Of a stretch of 36,424 nucleotides of DNA, positions 20,261-28,584 are shown piece after piece. The position numbers and the translations under genes are program-made. Location of the stretch: NCBI GenBank assembly GCA_019347905.1, contig JAHWKJ010000004.1, forward strand, positions 1 to 36,424. The letters run 5' to 3'. The notes beneath the pieces were generated by a model, which saw only the letters and a list, made by a program, of their open reading frames with translations, was not told the DNA's origin and did no database searches. Within the stretch, counting starts at the first letter, position 1; the number at the start of each line of letters is the position of its first letter. Origin of the DNA: Planctomycetota bacterium (GTDB lineage Bacteria > Planctomycetota > Planctomycetia > Planctomycetales > Planctomycetaceae).

Positions 20261-22363
20261 TTAAAGCGGCTCGACCACGAGGCGCGTGCTTTGCGCCTGA
20301 ATGTCCCAATGAATTTCCGTGATCTGCACGTAGCGCTTCTCGCTGGCCGCCGGGCTGTTGCGGTTGAAGCTGAGATTGCGGCCGTCGACCTTCGTGAGCA
20401 ATTGGCCAATCTTGTACGAGAAGATCAAGCCGAACAGATGGAGGTCGACTCGCACGGCGGCGGCCTCATGGTCCGCCTTGATCTTGTCCAGGTACTCCTC
20501 GATGGCGCTCTGCGTGGCGCTGCCCACAGGCACGCCGTCGGTCTGTTCGTCCGCCTCGTCCGGGTCGGGCGGGTCGCTGATGAGCACGCTCTTCAGGAGG
20601 CCGGTATCCTGCCGCTTGCGGTCGAAGAATCTGTCCGACACGTCGAGCCACAAGACCACGTCGCGCTCCTGCGGCGACGTGCTGGTGATGTCCAGCTCTT
20701 TGAAGAGCCGCTGGTCGCCGGCGACGGTGCCGGTGACCCGGATCTTGGGGACGATCGAATTGCCCACCGAATGCGGGTGATCGGCCTGCATCACATCGTC
20801 GGGCGGCGTGTCGCCGTCGAAGCGGAGGCCGAGCTGGTCGGACAAGAGCACGTAGCCGCTGCCCGGCGGCAGCTCTTTCCACGACACGCCGCCATCGTCC
20901 GACCATTCCACCAGCGGACGCCGGCGCTTGCCCTGGTCGTCGAGGGTCAAACACGCCTCGAACTTTCGGCGCCGCGGCACGTAGCCGTCGAACACCTCGA
21001 GGGCGGTGGGACCGCCCGAGGGCGTGGTCATGCCGAGATTCGGCGCCGCGCCGATTTCGCTGCGGAGGTCCGTGTAATCGCCGGCTTCCGAGACGACCCA
21101 CAACCGCCAGACGTCCTCGTTGCCCTTGTAGCTCGCACCGTCCTCCTTGTGGAGATCGTCGGCCGAGAGCTTATCATTGGCCCGGTTCACGCCGGGATCC
21201 CAGGCCGGCTTGAGCTCGATAGTGATCTCCCGCTCCTGGACGCCGCCGTAGGCCTTGATCTTATTGGCGAGGTCGACGACCGAGGTGTCGATCGCCACGA
21301 TGGGCGCGTTCGACTCGGCCAGGTCGAGCGTCTCGCCCGGCCGCTGGAAGTAGACTTCCCGCTCTTCGCCCTTGGCACGCTGGAAGATGGCGATCCGCGG
21401 CTCCAGGACGGGCGCCGGGAGCGGGTCCGGGGGCGGGTCCTCTTCGGACGGCTCGCTCATCGCCAGGTCGAGGTACCAGTCGTAGCCGTGAGGGTGGAGG
21501 AGGTCGTCGAGATAGTCCGGCAGGTACTGCCCGCGCTTGAGCGTGAGGTCCTTGGGTTTCGGCGCTTCGTCGTCGTCGATCGCGTCGGCCAGGTCCTCGG
21601 GGTTTTTGATGTGCGTTTCGTTCTTGTTCAACCAGTGGCACAGCGCCTCGATCGAATGCTTCAGCGTCCATTCCTCGGCGTCGAGGGTGTCCTGCGTGGC
21701 CCGGGCCCCGGCGGTGCGGACGCTCTCGGGATCGACCCATTTCAGGGAGTTGTCGTCCTCCTCGGTGTCCCGAAGGCGGCGGTTTGGCTCCACCACGCCA
21801 TCGATGAGCGGGTTAAACGCCGGGTCGTCCTCGATCTCCTCGATGGCGTTGTTGATCGGGTCCCAGACTCGGTAGCCGGTGAGTACGTTCCCAAACAGGA
21901 AATCCTCGACGCGGCCGGTGGCGAAGGCGTGCTCGCCGTCGTCGGGAACGATCTGCTGCGTGAACAGGGTCAAGTCACCCCAGAACAGCGGGATCTCATC
22001 GGTCGTGCGGACCTGCACACGGCGGGCGAAGCCGACCGGGATCTGCTGGTCGACGACTCTGTCGCCCGTTTTCCCGAGGTCGATCTCGAACTCGCACAGG
22101 TCCGGCTCGCTGCCGGCGCGGCGGATGATCCGCAGCGGGATCAGCCAGTCGACCTCGTCCGACTCCGTCGGTTCAGTGCCGCCATCGGGGCCCAGCCAGA
22201 CGACGATCGTTGGCGGCGCCCCGGCAGGCACGACGCTGGAGCCGCGGTTGGTGTGGGGATTGGAGGGCGTACTGGCCACGGCGGGAAGAGACGGGGTGAC
22301 GGGGTGACGGGGTGACAGGGTGACAGGGTGAAACAGCCGCTCACCGCTCCCAGGTGAGGTCAT
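20261..22363 (-). CDS. Large tail hub or baseplate-like protein
   Basis: 700 aa from ATG 22363, or 672 aa from GTG 22279. The first 28 residues (HPVTLSPRHPVTP) are encoded by an octamer repeat, so the later start is attractive. The body has a beta-rich first third (VWLGPDGG, WLIPLRIIRRAG, FEIDLGKTGDRV), an acidic middle (DLADAIDDDEAPKPKD) and YDWYLDLAMSEP. A final domain ends with YVQITEIHWDIQAQSTRLVVEPL. The long open frame, order after the tape measure and strand-like composition suggest a tail hub or tail-associated protein; no motif proves it. The long antisense open frame is a shadow. Confidence 0.65.
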   Translation of the reverse strand: MTSPGSGERLFHPVTLSPRHPVTPSLPAVASTPSNPHTNRGSSVVPAGAPPTIVVWLGPDGGTEPTESDEVDWLIPLRIIRRAGSEPDLCEFEIDLGKTGDRVVDQQIPVGFARRVQVRTTDEIPLFWGDLTLFTQQIVPDDGEHAFATGRVEDFLFGNVLTGYRVWDPINNAIEEIEDDPAFNPLIDGVVEPNRRLRDTEEDDNSLKWVDPESVRTAGARATQDTLDAEEWTLKHSIEALCHWLNKNETHIKNPEDLADAIDDDEAPKPKDLTLKRGQYLPDYLDDLLHPHGYDWYLDLAMSEPSEEDPPPDPLPAPVLEPRIAIFQRAKGEEREVYFQRPGETLDLAESNAPIVAIDTSVVDLANKIKAYGGVQEREITIELKPAWDPGVNRANDKLSADDLHKEDGASYKGNEDVWRLWVVSEAGDYTDLRSEIGAAPNLGMTTPSGGPTALEVFDGYVPRRRKFEACLTLDDQGKRRRPLVEWSDDGGVSWKELPPGSGYVLLSDQLGLRFDGDTPPDDVMQADHPHSVGNSIVPKIRVTGTVAGDQRLFKELDITSTSPQERDVVLWLDVSDRFFDRKRQDTGLLKSVLISDPPDPDEADEQTDGVPVGSATQSAIEEYLDKIKADHEAAAVRVDLHLFGLIFSYKIGQLLTKVDGRNLSFNRNSPAASEKRYVQITEIHWDIQAQSTRLVVEPL
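22291..22330. repeat. Five ACGGGGTG/ACAGGGTG octamers
   Basis: Octamers at 22291, 22299, 22307, 22315 and 22323 (the last two with one change). Related GTCACCCC-rich strings lie at 33583-33612, 35730-35740 and 36303-36320. In the hub gene they would be read as an N-terminal HPVTLSPRHPVTP-like stretch. Confidence 0.85.
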
Positions 22364-22595
22364 CGCCTAGGTTGTCGACGTGCAGTTGCCATCGGACCTT
22401 CCGCAGGTTTTTCAAGACGACGGCGGCCGCGTCGGTCATCAGGCGACGCATGACCGGCGATAGAAGGAGCTGCGGACTGGCGACGAAGATTTCCTCGACC
22501 ATCAAACAGACGTGGTCCATCTGCTCGGCGAGCTCCTTGACAAACAGCGAGTCGGCCGCGGACTCTGCGACGTGGAGGCATCTCTTCATCCTCAT
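22341..22595 (-). CDS. Small helical protein, unknown
   Basis: 84 aa from ATG 22595, with GGGGA upstream. Helical throughout (ADSLFVKELAEQMDHVCLMVEEIF, LMTDAAAVVLKNLRKV). The 3' end overlaps the ATG 22363 start of the hub gene by 23 bp. Unknown role within the tail module. Confidence 0.5.
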   Translation of the reverse strand: MRMKRCLHVAESAADSLFVKELAEQMDHVCLMVEEIFVASPQLLLSPVMRRLMTDAAAVVLKNLRKVRWQLHVDNLGDDLTWER

Positions 22596-22634
22596 TCTCT
22601 GTCCCCTTTGCGTGGCTTGGCGGCGTTTGTGCCT

Positions 22635-23384
22635 TCAGACGGCTCTCGAGCTGCCGCTGATCGGCGCCGGAGGGCCGGTCGCGTCCGCCGTCACACTGAC
22701 GCCCGTGAGCAGGTCCTTCGTCACCGTGCCGGCGGCGTTCTCGGCGCGGATCGTGTACGTGTAGGGGGCGGCATCCGAGAGGGCGGGCGTGTCGATTTCC
22801 GCCAGGCGGGTGCCGGCGTCGACGGTGACCGTGGCGTCCGCCGGTATTGTCGGGCCGGCTGTCCTGGTTGCGCGAAACACCGTGGGTTGAATCCCGTCCC
22901 GGTGGGGCTGATAAGCGAGGCGGAGCCTCACGATGCCGCCGGCGAGCGGCGTCTGGTCGAGCAGCGTGGCCGTGCCGAGGATCTGGTCGTTGCCGGCGCC
23001 GGTGGTGTCGATCGTCACGACCCGCGGGCGGAAGTTATCGCTCTCATTCTCGACGTCGTCGGCATAGCGGCGGACGTCGAAGACCACGTCCTGCGTGCCG
23101 GCGGCGGGGATCCAGCTCCCCGGAAGAGCCCAGTTCTGGCTGACGGCCGGATCGGCGGCCGACGTGCGGCGGGAGGTCTTGAGCACGCTCGCGGCCGCCA
23201 GGTCGTGCACGCCGCCCGTGCCCTTGATGCGGATGGGCTTCCGTCGCCGGCGCCGCGCACCGACCAGCCGGAGATTCCGATACGTCACGGGACCGGTGCC
23301 GAGCTGCGCGTAGACCGAGACCCCTTCGCCGGCGAAGGGGCGATCGTTGTAGGCGTTGCGGTGGCTGGTGATGACGCGAGGCAT
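22635..23384 (-). CDS. Tail protein with fibronectin-like C-terminal part
   Basis: 249 aa from ATG 23384, its start overlapping the previous stop (TAATG). A basic N-terminal half (ARRRRRKPIRIKG) and a C-terminal half with fibronectin III-like pattern (PLAGGIVRLRLAYQPHRDG, then TIPADATVTVDAGTRLAEI and PYTYTIRAENAAGTVT). Such domains decorate phage surfaces. Exact position in the virion is unknown. Confidence 0.6.
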   Translation of the reverse strand: MPRVITSHRNAYNDRPFAGEGVSVYAQLGTGPVTYRNLRLVGARRRRRKPIRIKGTGGVHDLAAASVLKTSRRTSAADPAVSQNWALPGSWIPAAGTQDVVFDVRRYADDVENESDNFRPRVVTIDTTGAGNDQILGTATLLDQTPLAGGIVRLRLAYQPHRDGIQPTVFRATRTAGPTIPADATVTVDAGTRLAEIDTPALSDAAPYTYTIRAENAAGTVTKDLLTGVSVTADATGPPAPISGSSRAV

Positions 23385-24052
23385 TATCCAATGACCACCG
23401 CGGAATGGTGCGTCGTGACGGCCACGCCGTTGACTGTGATCGTGGCCTCGACGTCGAATTGACGATCGTCAGTGAAACCGGGCGTGGCCTGCTCGCCCTC
23501 AAAGATGTCCTCTTTGAGATCGGCCGCGGCGAGCGCCTTGGAGAACAGATCGATTGCCGAGCCGTGCTCGCGGAGTGTGACGCTGGCGCTCGTCGCGGCG
23601 TCGAGCGTGTCCACGTCGATCTTGCGGCCGTTCCGCTCCAGCCAGGCTTTCACCTGCGCCGTGAGACCCGCGGTGCTCTTCACGCTCACCTCGGCCTGCA
23701 CGATCAATTCGCCCTCGCCCAGCTCGCCGAGCTGCACGATCACGTCGAGCGCGTCGGCGATCGACACATCTGCGTCGGCCGGCGCGGGGTTGGCGTAGGC
23801 CTTCAGCGTGTAGTGCTTCGCCGTCGGCGTCTTGTTGACGTTCGCCAGGTTGATCGTGGCCTGGTAGCCGGACAGGCCGGCGCCGTCCATGTCGCCGCGT
23901 TCGGTCGCGACGACGTAGGGAGTCGTCGCGCCGGCGAGGGCCTTGAACGTGTTATCGTTGAAGTCGAAGACCTGGCCCGAGTCGTTGAACAGGCGGAAGT
24001 AGACCGACTTCCCCGCCTCATGGCGGTCGAGCGTAAAGACCTGGCTGGCCAT
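23384..24052 (-). CDS. Tail or baseplate structural protein, beta-rich
   Basis: 222 aa from ATG 24052. The N-terminal domain (MASQVFTLDRHEAGKSVYFR, FNDSGQVFDF, YQATINLANVN) resembles baseplate upper-protein-like folds: SVYFR, then a D/N-rich loop, and an AYANP strand. The second half is helical and then beta (DDRQFDVEATITVNGVAVTTH). It is coupled to the next gene. Likely structural. Confidence 0.6.
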   Translation of the reverse strand: MASQVFTLDRHEAGKSVYFRLFNDSGQVFDFNDNTFKALAGATTPYVVATERGDMDGAGLSGYQATINLANVNKTPTAKHYTLKAYANPAPADADVSIADALDVIVQLGELGEGELIVQAEVSVKSTAGLTAQVKAWLERNGRKIDVDTLDAATSASVTLREHGSAIDLFSKALAAADLKEDIFEGEQATPGFTDDRQFDVEATITVNGVAVTTHHSAVVIG

Positions 24053-24069
24053 CCTTGGCCTTTCGTGAG

Positions 24070-24639
24070 TTAAGCGGAGTCAGGCAGCGGCGGGATGCGC
24101 GTGGAAGCGAAGGGCGCGGCCGAGTCCGGCAGGAGCCGGCCGATCCTCGGGACGGGCGGCGGAACGGAGAAGGGCGCGACGTGTGCCGTCCGTGAGCGGT
24201 GCGGCCGGCGATCGCGATAGACGGGGCGGCCTTCGGTTGGATCGGCTGCCGGCGTTTCCAGCGGGACTGAGAACGGGGCGACGTGCGCGGTGCGTGACCG
24301 GTGCGGCCGGCGGGACGGATAAACCTGCAGGCCTTCGGGCGGCGGCGGCTCGGGCGTCTCGATCGGCGTCGCGAACGGCGCGACGTGAGCGGTCCGCGAG
24401 CGGAACGGCCGCCGCGACGGGAAGAGCTGCACGCTCTCCTCGGCGACCACCGGCGGCTCGGGCGTTTCGATCGGCGTCGCGAACGGCGCGACGTGCACCG
24501 TCCGCGAGCGGTACGGCCGCCGCTCCGGCAGGACCTGCGCGCCGGCCGGCAGCGGTTCCGCCTCGGGCGTGGCCAGTCCACCGACCGGCCACCGCCAGGG
24601 CGCCCGCTGCCGACTGCGATCGCGTTTGCGGTACTGCAC
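24070..24639 (-). CDS. Arginine-rich four-repeat protein
   Basis: 189 aa from GTG 24639, six bases after the previous stop. Four tandem units of 34-36 residues share RRPxRSRTAHVAPF (cores at about 40, 76, 110 and 144), joined by PIETPEPP-type acidic and proline linkers. No domain is known to me. Highly basic and likely extended. Between tail genes and a glycosyltransferase fusion, it could bind polyanionic surface polymers or DNA, or be a substrate of modification (Ser, Thr). All of these are inference. Confidence 0.6.
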   Translation of the reverse strand: MQYRKRDRSRQRAPWRWPVGGLATPEAEPLPAGAQVLPERRPYRSRTVHVAPFATPIETPEPPVVAEESVQLFPSRRPFRSRTAHVAPFATPIETPEPPPPEGLQVYPSRRPHRSRTAHVAPFSVPLETPAADPTEGRPVYRDRRPHRSRTAHVAPFSVPPPVPRIGRLLPDSAAPFASTRIPPLPDSA

Positions 24640-24644
24640 AGGAC

Positions 24645-25895
24645 CTACTCATTGAATGCGTACCACAGCGACTGGCCGGCCCGCTGGACCTCGACGCCGA
24701 AGGCTTCATCGACCGCCGCGGTGACGCCGGGAAACGTCCCGTAGTCGTGCCCGCAGATCAGGCCGCCCTTTCGAACGTGCGGCCGCCACGCGCGGATATC
24801 GGCCGAGCAGCCCACGTACGAGTGATCGGCATCGATGAACAGCACGTCGAGTGTCTCGCGAAACTCCAAAGCCGCGGCCAGCGAGCTCGTGCGGTGGACG
24901 ACCGGCGGCGGCTCGATGTGACGCGTGTTCTGAGCGAACAGCTTTTCAAGCCGGTCGGAGCCGTACTTCGCCACCATCTTCCCGGTGCGGTCGTGGGGCG
25001 TCCCAAACCAGTGATCGACGCAGTGGAGCCTGCCGCGGTGACGCATGCCCTGCCAAAGAGCGACGGCCGAATGGCCGACCCACGAGCCGATCTCGCACGC
25101 CACGAGCGGCCTGGAAAGCACGTCGCCCCACTGCGACACGAGTTTGGACAGCGCCGCCAGGTCCTCGGGGCTGGTGACCTGGTGGACGGTCTCCGGCTCC
25201 CGCGGGCTGCCGATCGTGACGGGCTTGATGTGCCCGGCCCAGCAGTCCCAGGCGGAATGCACCGGGTTGTAGCCGAGCTTCCGCTCGCAGGCCAGACGGA
25301 CGTTGCGCGTGAAGACCACGTCCTCGGTCGAGAGCTTCTCCGTGTGGGCGGCGTCCACCCACTCATAGCTGTAATAGGGCGGCTCGATCAGGCCGAAGGC
25401 GCGCGTGTCGATCATCATCAGGCCCGTGCCGATCGCACCCACCGGCCGAATGCCGCGCAGCTCGGCAGCGTCTTCGCTGGTGTACGGTCGCAGGAGCGGA
25501 CCGTCGCTCTCGTAGACCAGCGGCTGGCAGTCAGGAGGCGGCGACGAGTAGGGAGCGCCCACGATGTGGGGTCCACGATCCCAGTTGTCGACGCAGAAGC
25601 TGAGCGCCGTCGGAAACCAGCGCGGCATCGCCGCGTCGGTGTCCGGCTCCATGTCGGCGTCGATCATCACCAGGATGTCGATCTCCCGCTCCAGCGCGTA
25701 GCGGGCGGCGACGTTTCTGGCGTAATCGGTTGGGCAGCGGGCAAAGTCCTCGGTGTGGATCTTCTCCAGCCGCGCGTCGTGATAGGCTTCCAGGAACGTG
25801 CGCAGCGCCCAGCGGCGGACGCTCGAGTACTCGACGCGGCCCAGGTGCCCCGCGTAGGGGAAAAAGGCGAAGCCAATGTTGAGCTTCCGCGGCAT
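24645..25895 (-). CDS. Glycosyltransferase-methyltransferase fusion
   Basis: 416 aa. The N-terminal part (1-225) is a GT-A-like glycosyltransferase: DILVMIDADMEP holds the D79-A-D81 metal motif, GAIGTGLMMIDTRAF and STEDVVF are typical of family-2-like acceptor and E-D motifs. The C-terminal part (about 240-416) is a class I SAM methyltransferase of Methyltransf_24 type: E268-I-G-S-W-V-G-H (SAM loop), V-D-H-W at 293-296, FIDADHSY 353-360, GHD 382-384. Together they would add and methylate a sugar. Target is unknown: virion proteins, or host surface polymers. Start is 8 bp from a divergent gene. Confidence 0.85.
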   Translation of the reverse strand: MPRKLNIGFAFFPYAGHLGRVEYSSVRRWALRTFLEAYHDARLEKIHTEDFARCPTDYARNVAARYALEREIDILVMIDADMEPDTDAAMPRWFPTALSFCVDNWDRGPHIVGAPYSSPPPDCQPLVYESDGPLLRPYTSEDAAELRGIRPVGAIGTGLMMIDTRAFGLIEPPYYSYEWVDAAHTEKLSTEDVVFTRNVRLACERKLGYNPVHSAWDCWAGHIKPVTIGSPREPETVHQVTSPEDLAALSKLVSQWGDVLSRPLVACEIGSWVGHSAVALWQGMRHRGRLHCVDHWFGTPHDRTGKMVAKYGSDRLEKLFAQNTRHIEPPPVVHRTSSLAAALEFRETLDVLFIDADHSYVGCSADIRAWRPHVRKGGLICGHDYGTFPGVTAAVDEAFGVEVQRAGQSLWYAFNE

Positions 25896-25903
25896 CTGCT
25901 ACC

Positions 25904-26332
25904 ATGCTCCCGATGTTACGGCGAGACTTCCTCAAGCTGCTGGCAACCACGCCGCTCGCACGGCTCGTGACCGCGGATGATCCGCCGCTGTTGACCGCCG
26001 AGCCTCACTGGTTGAGCGCGAACGGAACGCGGATCGCGCCCTTCGAGGGCGTGGGGCGAGTGCACGTCCCATTGCCGCCGAGAGCTGCTGTATCTGGGGT
26101 GTGGCTGTTTCACGAACCGGTCTCAGGGTCATCGCCTCTCGACCTCCGGATTCTGCGGCCCGGTGCTCGATGGCCGATTCTCCACATGCGTTGCCACCAC
26201 ATGACGTCTATCGTCGGATGGTCGGCCGCACCGAACGAGGAAGTCAGCACGACCGATGGCATATCGGTCGTGTGGCTGGGCGACCGCCGGTTTCGATTCG
26301 CCGGCAGTATCGCCTACTCGCTGCCGTCCTGA
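25904..26332 (+). CDS. Lone rightward gene with Tat signal
   Basis: 142 aa from ATG 25904 (ATG 25913 also possible; no ribosome site for either). MLRRDFLKLLATTPLARLVTA has the RRDFLK twin-arginine motif followed by a hydrophobic segment, so the folded product is exported. The remainder (GVWLFHEPV, SSPLDLRIL, HHMTSIVGWS, ISVVWLGDRRFRF) is beta-rich with no known family. It is the only plus-strand gene in the tail module, divergent by 8 bp from the GT-MT gene and overlapping the end of 26314-26508 by 19 bp. A cargo gene (moron) is likely. Confidence 0.6.
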   Translation: MLPMLRRDFLKLLATTPLARLVTADDPPLLTAEPHWLSANGTRIAPFEGVGRVHVPLPPRAAVSGVWLFHEPVSGSSPLDLRILRPGARWPILHMRCHHMTSIVGWSAAPNEEVSTTDGISVVWLGDRRFRFAGSIAYSLPS

Positions 26333-26508
26333 GCCTTCTCCACCAGCTTCGCATTGCAGGAGATCGAGGGCTGGTATTCGCCCTCGGGTCCGTCGAGGAC
26401 GACGTTGACGTTGCAGCCATCCTCCTGCGCGTAGACCTGGTTCAGGCGGCCGCGGAGGGTGACGACGTCGCCTTCCTGGAGCGGCTGGCCGTTGCGATCG
26501 TGAGGCAT
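26314..26508 (-). CDS. Small SH3-like barrel protein
   Basis: 64 aa from ATG 26508, with GGAG upstream. The pattern DRNGQPLQEGDVVTLRGRL, then DGCNVNVVLDG, then ISCNAKLV is a five-strand small barrel, a type I recall from phages and planctomycetes. No function is known. Confidence 0.7.
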   Translation of the reverse strand: MPHDRNGQPLQEGDVVTLRGRLNQVYAQEDGCNVNVVLDGPEGEYQPSISCNAKLVEKAQDGSE

Positions 26509-26518
26509 GATGGACTCC

Positions 26519-26544
26519 GGGTTGAGGGTTGAGGGTTGAGGGTC
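26519..26544. repeat. GGGTTGA heptamer repeat
   Basis: Three GGGTTGA units, the complement of the CCCTCAA units at the tail-tip junctions, in the opposite orientation. A CCGGCG-GA-CGCCGG palindrome (26554-26567) follows. It fills the gap between two tail genes. Confidence 0.8.
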
Positions 26545-26573
26545 AGAACCAAACCGGCGGACGCCGGGCCGGA

Positions 26574-27014
26574 TCACGGCTCTTCCCAGACGACGCCGTA
26601 GCTCGACGTGCCGGTGCCGACCGAGTTGCGGCAGGAAATGTTGCCCGCGCCGATGAGGACGAACTCCTCGCCGATGTCCGCGAGCCAGCGGACCACGCCG
26701 CCGTGGGCGTTCCACGATTCGCCGAACAGCGTGGTCGGAGCGGCGTCGATCGTGGGCTGCGTCGTCCAGCCGGTGGCGAAGTCGATCGCGTTGGCCCCGC
26801 TGTGCGGGTGGAGCTTGCCCGGCGTGCCGGTGGTGGCGGTGTTGCCGCCGGTCGAGCGAGCGACGCGGGTGTGCATGGCGGTCGAGGTCGTCGCCTCACC
26901 GCCAAAGTGCACCTCCTTCACCTGGGCCGACTCGCTGGAGCCGGCGACCAGCGTGAAGTTGTCATCAGTAAGTACGGGCGTGATCGACGCCCGCGTGGCC
27001 GGGAAACCGCGCAT
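26574..27014 (-). CDS. Tail-module structural protein, unknown
   Basis: 146 aa from ATG 27014, GGAGG five bases upstream. Beta-rich with repeated small-residue loops (FTLVAGSSESAQVKEVHFGG, VVRWLADIGEEFVLIGAG, SCRNSVGTGTSSYGVVWEEP). Compact single domain with one Cys, possibly a decoration or tail-fibre-related protein. No family recognised. Confidence 0.6.
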   Translation of the reverse strand: MRGFPATRASITPVLTDDNFTLVAGSSESAQVKEVHFGGEATTSTAMHTRVARSTGGNTATTGTPGKLHPHSGANAIDFATGWTTQPTIDAAPTTLFGESWNAHGGVVRWLADIGEEFVLIGAGNISCRNSVGTGTSSYGVVWEEP

Positions 27015-27047
27015 GAGAGCCTCCATGCTGTGCTGGGGATTCGCCCG

Positions 27048-27353
27048 CTAGTTGGGCAGGATTCGGTAACGATACCGGCGGCGGTCGTCCCACTGGCCGG
27101 TCTTGATGGCGTGATCGATCTTGGCTTTGATGTTGCCGGTGCAGGCGCCGCCGGCCTCGTCGACCCGCTCCTGGCACGCGCGGCAGATGGGTCCGTTGCA
27201 CCGCGAGCAGCGGAACTTCGTCTCGTAATCCGCGGCCGTCGCGAGACCGCGAATGACAATCTTGATGGCCGCCCCGCAGTGCACGCAGGCGACCGTATCG
27301 AACTCCTGTTTCTCGCCGCCACAGGCGCGGGCGTCAATGAGGAGGTATCCCAT
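27048..27353 (-). CDS. Zinc-binding small protein in tail module
   Basis: 101 aa from ATG 27353. CVHC (23-26), CSRC (49-52), CRAC (57-60) and a later single Cys make two zinc ribbons possible. A basic tail (DDRRRYRYRILPN) follows. Unusual among tail proteins; role unknown. Confidence 0.6.
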   Translation of the reverse strand: MGYLLIDARACGGEKQEFDTVACVHCGAAIKIVIRGLATAADYETKFRCSRCNGPICRACQERVDEAGGACTGNIKAKIDHAIKTGQWDDRRRYRYRILPN

Positions 27354-27362
27354 ACGCGGATT

Positions 27363-27923
27363 CTAAGGTTGAGAGATCATGCGGCGGGAGTCCAGCAGCT
27401 CATCGACGGGCGGCTTGCTGACGGTGATCAGTGGCGTGGACAGGTAGCTGCCGAGATCGATCACCGGGGAACCGGCATACTTGACTCGAAGCTCGACCGT
27501 CTGCAGGTCGGTCAGATCATCGCCGCGCAACTGCAAACAGAACTCGAACTCCACCTCGTTGCCGCTCGGAATTGTGCCGGTGCTGATCAGGCCATTCTCG
27601 TCCACCCCGCCGTTCGTCGCGTCAAATGTGCCAGCCCCGATCTGCTGAGTGGTGTGCTCCCCGTCGGTCAGGTGCGTCGAGCCAACCGATCGCACGACGC
27701 TGGATGTCGTGGTGACAAGGTTCCAAGAGGAGCCTCCGTCTGTGCTGTAAAACAGCCAGAACCCATCCGTCTCCTCTTCGAGGCCAATCTCCGTGATCAG
27801 GAAGCGGACGCGGAAATTCTCATCGACGAGCTGCGTCCAGTCGACGTCGACGGCCTCTTTCCAGGTCGCCGCGCTCTCGCTGCCGTCGTCGTTGCGCGCG
27901 CGAAACGAAGTCTGTTCGAGCAT
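27363..27923 (-). CDS. Beta-rich tail protein, unknown
   Basis: 186 aa from ATG 27923. Beta pattern with Trp-rich strands (ATWKEAVDVDWTQLVDENFRVR, GFWLFYSTDGGSSWNLV) like a carbohydrate-binding or surface fold. The C-terminus ends KPPVDELLDSRRMISQP. Likely distal tail structure. Confidence 0.6.
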   Translation of the reverse strand: MLEQTSFRARNDDGSESAATWKEAVDVDWTQLVDENFRVRFLITEIGLEEETDGFWLFYSTDGGSSWNLVTTTSSVVRSVGSTHLTDGEHTTQQIGAGTFDATNGGVDENGLISTGTIPSGNEVEFEFCLQLRGDDLTDLQTVELRVKYAGSPVIDLGSYLSTPLITVSKPPVDELLDSRRMISQP

Positions 27924-27925
27924 CT

Positions 27926-28582
27926 TTAGTCCGGGAGGGTGTAGGTGAGGGTCGCGGTGCCGCCGGCGACCGAGACGCCGAAGCGGTGGCCGTCGTCGTC
28001 CAGGACGACGTCCTGGGGGTGGGTGAGCAGCTCCTGCGAAAAGGCCAGCGCCGTGCCCAGGTTGCCCGGCTCGTCGCCGGCGATCGCCGGCGGTCGATTG
28101 TCGCGGCCCGTCGGTTTGAAGTTCCACGTGCCGCTGGGCCCGCGCGGGTCCACGCGGATCGAATACTGGCGGGTGGTGTCGAACAGGATTCGTTCCAGCA
28201 GGTTTGCCGGATCGACGGCCCCGCCGGGGACCGTGCCGGCTGTGATGTCGATGAACTCCGAGTCGGCCGGCCAGGTCGAGGTCGAGAACGTCAGCTCGGC
28301 TACGTTGTAGGGCCGCAAGGGGAGAGCACTACCGTAGTCGGTGAGCCGCTCGGCCAACGCGACCGCCAGCAGCCACAGGTGTTGCGGCCACACCGACGGC
28401 TTCAACGTCGCGAGCAGCGTGCGGTCATTCGGGTTGGTGGTGACCGCGACCCGCGTCCGACCGGCGTAGAGCTGGTAGTGATAGCTCGCGACGTACGTAG
28501 AGCTGAACCGCACGAGCAGGTCGTGCGTGCCGACCCACTGCGCCTTGGTGATTCTGAGGCCGCCGAGGTACGGAGCTGCCAT
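27926..28582 (-). CDS. Distal tail or minor tail protein
   Basis: 218 aa from ATG 28582. Several strands (LGGLRITKAQWVGTHDLLVRFSS, YHYQLYAGRTRVAVT) and a C-terminal beta region with LDDDGHRFGVSVAGGTATLTYTL. Two genes after the tape measure, where Dit- or Tal-type genes occur in siphophages. Position is the only support for that role. Confidence 0.55.
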   Translation of the reverse strand: MAAPYLGGLRITKAQWVGTHDLLVRFSSTYVASYHYQLYAGRTRVAVTTNPNDRTLLATLKPSVWPQHLWLLAVALAERLTDYGSALPLRPYNVAELTFSTSTWPADSEFIDITAGTVPGGAVDPANLLERILFDTTRQYSIRVDPRGPSGTWNFKPTGRDNRPPAIAGDEPGNLGTALAFSQELLTHPQDVVLDDDGHRFGVSVAGGTATLTYTLPD

Positions 28583-28584
28583 GA

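Noticed and set aside
19733-22315. Long plus-strand open frame (860 codons) antisense to the tail genes
   Set aside because: Its composition is Arg/Val/Leu/Gly-rich shadow of the high-GC minus genes, and it crosses the boundary between two well-supported genes and an interspersed repeat.
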